NCBI RefSeq assembly: GCF_036248255.1 | Contig: NZ_CP109179.1 | Span: 682,001 to 746,000 of the forward strand | Length of the DNA stretch: 64,000 nucleotides | Direction of reading: 5' to 3' | From: Streptomyces sp. NBC_01717 | Lineage (GTDB): Bacteria > Actinomycetota > Actinomycetes > Streptomycetales > Streptomycetaceae | Shown here: positions 35,001 through 41,000 of the stretch, in pieces | Position numbering within the stretch: the first letter of the stretch is position 1 | Layout: every line of letters begins with the position of its first letter | Translations under genes and position numbers: made by a program | Notes under the pieces: generated by a model | What the model saw: only the letters and a program-made list of their open reading frames with translations | What the model was told of the DNA's origin: nothing | Database searches by the model: none

Positions 35001-38000
35001 CCACCGCTCGACGGCGGCAGCCACGCTGAGGGTCTGACTCGTCAGCGCGCCCGGCCACTGGTTGTCGGGCGACGCGAACACCTGCTGGAGGTCATCGGGC
35101 CCCACCGACCAGGCCTCCCGGCTGACAGCCTGACTCATCAGCCTGTAGAAGCCCAAGTGAGGAAGAGCCAACGCCTCACGGAGCCCTTCAGGGGCGGGCT
35201 CGGGCAGCACGGCGGCGACCACGACCTCGAACTTCTGGTACATGCCCAGCGCGTCGCCTGAGATAATCTCGCCAATATGCCAGCCGGAATACGCCGCCTG
35301 TATGGCTTGGAGCACCTCGATCATCGAGGCTGTACCGGTTTCCAGTGAGTGGCTCATCACCGCCAGAGGGAAGGGGCTCGGGTTGCCGGCCACGCTCAAC
35401 TGGTCGTACGCGGCCAGCAGCCACTGCTCGCTGGTGGCCGGACCGGCCGACAGGGGGAATCCCCGCTTGCTCAGGCTCTGCCGATGGTCGGCGGAGTAGG
35501 GCAAGTCGGCCGGCGGGCGTGCGGTTAGGCTGGCCGGCCTCAGTTCGGGCTTGCTCTCCCAGAGGTCGGCGAGGGTGTTCGGCTGTTCGTCGGTATTGGC
35601 GTAGGCGGCACGCCGGAACGCGTCCATCAGGTCGGTCAGGGTCGCCTGGCCGCTCTCGTCGAGCAGTTGGTCGAAGGCCTGCGCCGCCTCGGCGGCGTTG
35701 CGCGGCTCGGCGTCCAGGAACACCCGGGATGCCGCTTCCACGCCGTAGTGGCTCGCCAACAGCGCATGCAGCGCGGAGACCGCCCGCCGGGCCTCTTCGA
35801 TCACCGCGGGGCTGGCAGCGAGCGCCCGGCCGACCGCGCCTTCATACAGCACGCTCTGCGAGTTCCAGGCAGGATCGTCGTACACCGCGTCGAAGGGCGA
35901 CAGCCTCTCTCCCGAGCCGAACCCCGAACGGTCAGCGATTTTCCGCTTGACTTCCTCAAGTACCTTCTTGAAGCGTGCGGTGACCTGGGCCTTCTTGTCC
36001 GCCCGCTCCTTGAGCAGTCGCTCAGCAACCTCCCGGCGACCGCCCTCAGCGTCAGACCGGAATTCGACGAGCCTGTCGAACACCTCCTTCTCGGCACTCT
36101 CGTAAAGTGGAAGATTTTTCACTATCCTGAACCAGAACGTGTTGGCTTTGTCCCGCAGTACGTCGTCCTTGTCCGCCCTCGACGACGCGTGGAGTTCCGC
36201 GACCTCCATCTCGAATCGGGTCTTAAGGAATTCCAAGTGGACCGCACGTTCGTCCGCATCCTTTGCGGCCTTGCTCACCGCCATGCCCAGTGGGTCGATG
36301 GTGCCGTTGGGCAGATAGCGGCCGTCGCCGTCCGGGTTGTGCACGACGATGGGCCGGGGCCATCCGGTCGGCTGCTGTGTGAGCCCGCGGTCGATCGGCA
36401 GCCCTGAGGCGAACTTCGCCTCCGGCCGGTACAAACGCGAGACCAGCTTGCCAAGACCCTCCTCGTCGAGGCCGAACGCATGCCGGGGGAAGTCCCCGCC
36501 GATCCGCGCCACCTCGCGCAGCACGGACAAGGCGATGCCCTCACGCACGTCCGCTCCGTGGAAGACCTCCTCCTCGAAGGAGACCAGAACCCGCCGCTGT
36601 CCGGCCGGCGCATCCGGGTAGGTGTTCACCCACTGAATGCGCTCCCCGGGGAAGTCGATGCCATCCAGGACCCTGGAGGAGCGCAGAGGCCTCTCACGGT
36701 CCGGCATCCGCAGCTCGCGCATGCTGGCCCGGACCAGCGGGTCCGCCTGGTCGTGCAGGGACACCCAGCCGCCGAGCCGTTCCAGCTCCTCGATGCCGAA
36801 GACCAGCGTGGTGGGACCGTACCGGGTCTGCACCGGGGCGTCCCCGGACTCCACCCGGAAGAACGCGAAGTCCCCGTTACCCAACGGCTCCACGTCATCC
36901 TCGCTCCAGCCCGAGGCGAGGAAGGTATCGCCCTGCCGTTCCAGAGCCGACTGGGAAACCAGCACACCGCTGTTGGCGATGGCATGGAAGGCGGGCGTGG
37001 CGTGCTTGAGCCTCAGCGGAAGATTCCGCAGCCGCTCATACAGGTCCCGCCACTGCCTGTCGCCCAGCAGGTCAGCCACGTCCGACCGCAGTGCCGCGAC
37101 GTTGCCGCGCGACAACTCCTGCACGAACTCCGCCCTATCCGCGCGCGACATCTTCTCAAGATCCGGCACGACGCGGTCCCACTGCTTCCCTTCCGGGACG
37201 CTGGCATACGCCTTGCGCCCGCGGTAGGCCCGCACAAGTTCGGCCAGCGCCCCCAACGTGCTCGGGGCCACAGGCCGCAAACCATCCCGCACCAGCTCGC
37301 GGGCACTGCCGGCGGCCGCGGCGCGCTGCACCGCGTTCGTCAGGTTCCGGGCGGCCGCCACCGTCGGCACAAAACTGTCCCTCAAGTGGTACTGGCCGCC
37401 GAAACGGGCAGCGTCCACCATGAAACCGTTCAACGCCTGCGCCACCACATCAGCGGAACGCCGCACCTCGCCCGCACGCTCGCGCGCCACCACCTCGTCG
37501 AACTCCCCGTCGCTCAGCAGTCGTTCCAGGCCGCCCAGCGACACCTGAAGCTTCTGGAAGCGAGCTTGGACCTCCGCACCACTCCACAGGACCTGGCTGC
37601 CGTCCCCGCCGCCGGCGGCGCGGGCCGCCCGGTCCAGACGGGAAGCGAAGTCCCCAACCTCGCGAGCCCACCTGGACTCGTCCAGCCCCGCGAGCTGATC
37701 CACCAACTCGTGCAGCTCCCGCTGCGACAGAACCCCCGTGTCAATCAGCACCCCCGTCCTACGCCGTATGTGGGGAGCCAGGGCCCGCCACTCCCGCCAG
37801 GGCAGGACGCCCTGCGCGGGAGCATCGCTCAACGAGCCCAGCGACATGACCCACTGGCCAACGACCAGAAGGTGGAGCGGGTTGAGTTCCTCGGCCTGGT
37901 TTGTTGGCGAGTTCCAGCCGTTGGGCGGGTATTTCGTCGTGGTGTCGGGGGCGGTCCTGCCCGCCGCGTTCCGGAGGCCCCCGGACCCGTCACCAGTCCC

Positions 38001-41000
38001 GGATGAGCCCTGAGGGTGGAAGGTGCGCCAGGCGGTGGCGTTGCCGTCGGCGTCGTATTTCAGGTTGACACGCGCATCCTGGCCCCACTCGGTGAACGCC
38101 ACCTCGCCGACGGGTGCGTTGACCGTCCACCCGGAAACGTCCGCGACGATCTGCGCATCGGCCTGGGTGCGGTCCGTGGTCGTGGACTCCGCGCCCGCGG
38201 TGCAGGACAGCAAAGTGATCTGCTTGAAGCCGGACAGCTCCTTCTTACGCGCGCGCAGTTCCCGGCCGACCTCCTCCGCACTCCAGACCCGGCTGCGCCC
38301 GTCCGGCCCCACGACATGGAACCCCTGCTCGTTATGGTGAAGCGCCAGGAAGAACGACTCCCCGAACCCTCGCGGAAGGTCCCGCCACTCACCGACCTTC
38401 CCCTTGACCGCGTCCTTCCGCCACTGCACATAACGCCTCTGCCCACCAAGCTTGCCGTACACGTCCTTACGCGCCGCGCCTTCCTTGGCGTCGAAGGACA
38501 TCACCCCGATACGCCGGCCGCTGGAATCAGTGATCTCCCGCGCCACCACCTCAGGAGCCTGCCACCGCGACCCAGCCCGCCCACCCATGGACGGCATACG
38601 GTCACCAGCGGAAGCGAAGACGCCAGAGAAAGACCGACCCGCCGACGCAGCCGCGGCCCGGGACTGCCCAAAACGCCCACCGGGTACGCCGTCGCGCCCC
38701 GCACCGCGTTCGCGGACCTCATCACCGGTCCACTGGATACGGCGACCGGTCCAGTCACCGGCCGCACGCGCCGCACGGTCCACCTCGGACGCGAACCGGG
38801 CAACCCGCTCAGCCCAGTCCGCGCTGATGCGGGCGAAGTGATCGACCACTGCGGCCAAGTCCAGCTGAGAGTAAGCCTCTCCATCCACCCGGAACGGCGT
38901 CTTAGACTGCAGCTCTACCGTCAGGTTACGCCATTCCCGCCAGTCCATGGCCTCGACGGGCATGCCGTCGGCTGAGGAATACTCCTGGATCCCACCCTGG
39001 TGACTGTAGAGGTAAAGCGTCGGCATAACGGGATCCGAGCTCGTCAGCTCGTCATCCATCACGTCCGATTGCCCTGGAGTCGAGTTCCAGCCTTCCTTGG
39101 GGAATTGTGCTTCCGCCAGAGGCGTCTGGTCGGGTGTGTCCTGGGTCGCAGCCTCGGTCGGGGGCCGCGGCGTGGGGGAAGGGAGCCGGGTCGCCTCGGA
39201 GGCGATCACCAGGCAAGCCGGACCAGCTGGGCCCTGGACGAAGCGCTTGTCGACCACGGTGAATTTCATGCCCGGCGGGAACAGGACCCGGTTCGTGTCC
39301 GGCCGGTCGGAGAAGGGCGTGACATCGCGGCCCGTGGAGGCGAGCACACGGAAGACGGCCCGAAACTGCGGCCGGTCGATGTTCAGTTTGGGCAGGGGCT
39401 GGAGCGCCTTCTCTAGGTCCATCGTGGCTCTCTGGACCACCTCGAAATGTATCTCGCGCCCAGGCCAGAGAACGTCGTCGACGGTCCCTTCCATCCATGT
39501 CGGCAGGAAGACTTCCTTGCCCACAGGCGGCAGTGCTGTCAACGCCTCTTTCACCATGTACGCGTGGACGGGCAGGAAGCTCAGCGCGGTTTCGGCGATC
39601 TGATCGAGACGCCGCGTGACGGCACGGACGGAATGTCCGGGCCAGTCGGCTGTGTTTCGGGTGACGACCTGGTCCAGCTCCTCCGCGGTCTTTCTGAATT
39701 GCGGGTTCTGGACGAGAAGCCGCGGCAGCAGCTCGGCGTCGCCACTGTACGAGCCCCGGGCACGCGCTTTCACCCGCGCAGCCGCAAGATCCTTCCACAC
39801 GTCGAGCCAGGTGGCGAGCAGTTTGCGGGTGGCGTCGTCGAAGCGAGAGGTGAACTTCTTGAAAGCGTCTGCGGGCTGTTCGGTCGTGGCGTGCAGTTGC
39901 AGGGCGGCTATGTGCGCCTGCTGCAGGTGGACTGAGCCCTGCTGCCGGTGATCGGCCTTCCACCGCTCGACGGCGATACCCACGCTGAGGGTCTGACTCG
40001 TCAGCGCGCCCGGCCACTGGTTGTCGGGCGACGCGAACACCTGCTGGAGGTCATCGGGCCCCACCGACCAGGCCTCCCGGCTGACAGCCTGACTCATCAG
40101 CCTGTAGAAGCCCAAGTGAGGAAGAGTCAACGCCTCACGGAGCCCTTCAGGGGCGGGCTCGGGCAGCACGGCGGCGACCGTCTCGTCGGCCCATTGGTAC
40201 ATGCCAAGCGCGTCGCCTGAGAGGATCTCGGCACGCTTATTCGTGGGGTGCACCGCCTGCATGGCTTGGAGCACCTCGATCATCGAGGCCGTGCCGGTTT
40301 CCAGCGAGTGGCTCATCACCGCCCGAGCGAAGGGGCCCGGGATGCTGGCCCCGCTGACCTGGTGGTAAGCGGCCAGCAGCCACTGCTCGCTGGTGGCCGG
40401 TCCGGCCGACAGCGGGAATCCCCGCAGGGTCAGGCTCTGCCGTTGGTCGGCGGAGTAGGGCAAGTCGGCCGGCGGGCGTGCGGGCAGGCCGGCTGGCCTC
40501 AGTTCGGGCTTGCTCTCCCAGAGGTCGGCGAGGGTGTTCGGCCGTTCCTCGGTATTGGCGTAGGCGGCACGCCGGAACGCGTCCATCAGGTCGGTCAGGG
40601 TCGCCTCGCCGCTCTCGTCGAGCAGTTGGTCGAAGGCCTGCGCCACCTCAGCGGCGTTGCGCGGCTCGGCGTCCAGGAACACCCGGGATGCCGCCTCCGC
40701 ACCGTAATGGCTCGCCAACAGCGCATGCAGCGCGGAGACCGCCCGCCAGGCCTCTTCGATCACTGCGGGGCTGGCAGCGAGCGCCCGGCCGACCATGTCT
40801 TCATACTGCAGACTCTGCGAGTTCCAGGCGGGATCGTCGTACGCCGCGTCGAAGGGCGACAGCCTCTCTCCCGAGCCGAACCCCGAACGGTCAGCAATTA
40901 TCCGCTCAACTTCCTCAAACATCTCCTTGGCGCGCGCGGTGACCTGGGCCCGCTTGTCCGCTCGCTCCTTGAGCAGCCGCTCGGCAACCTCCCGGCGGCC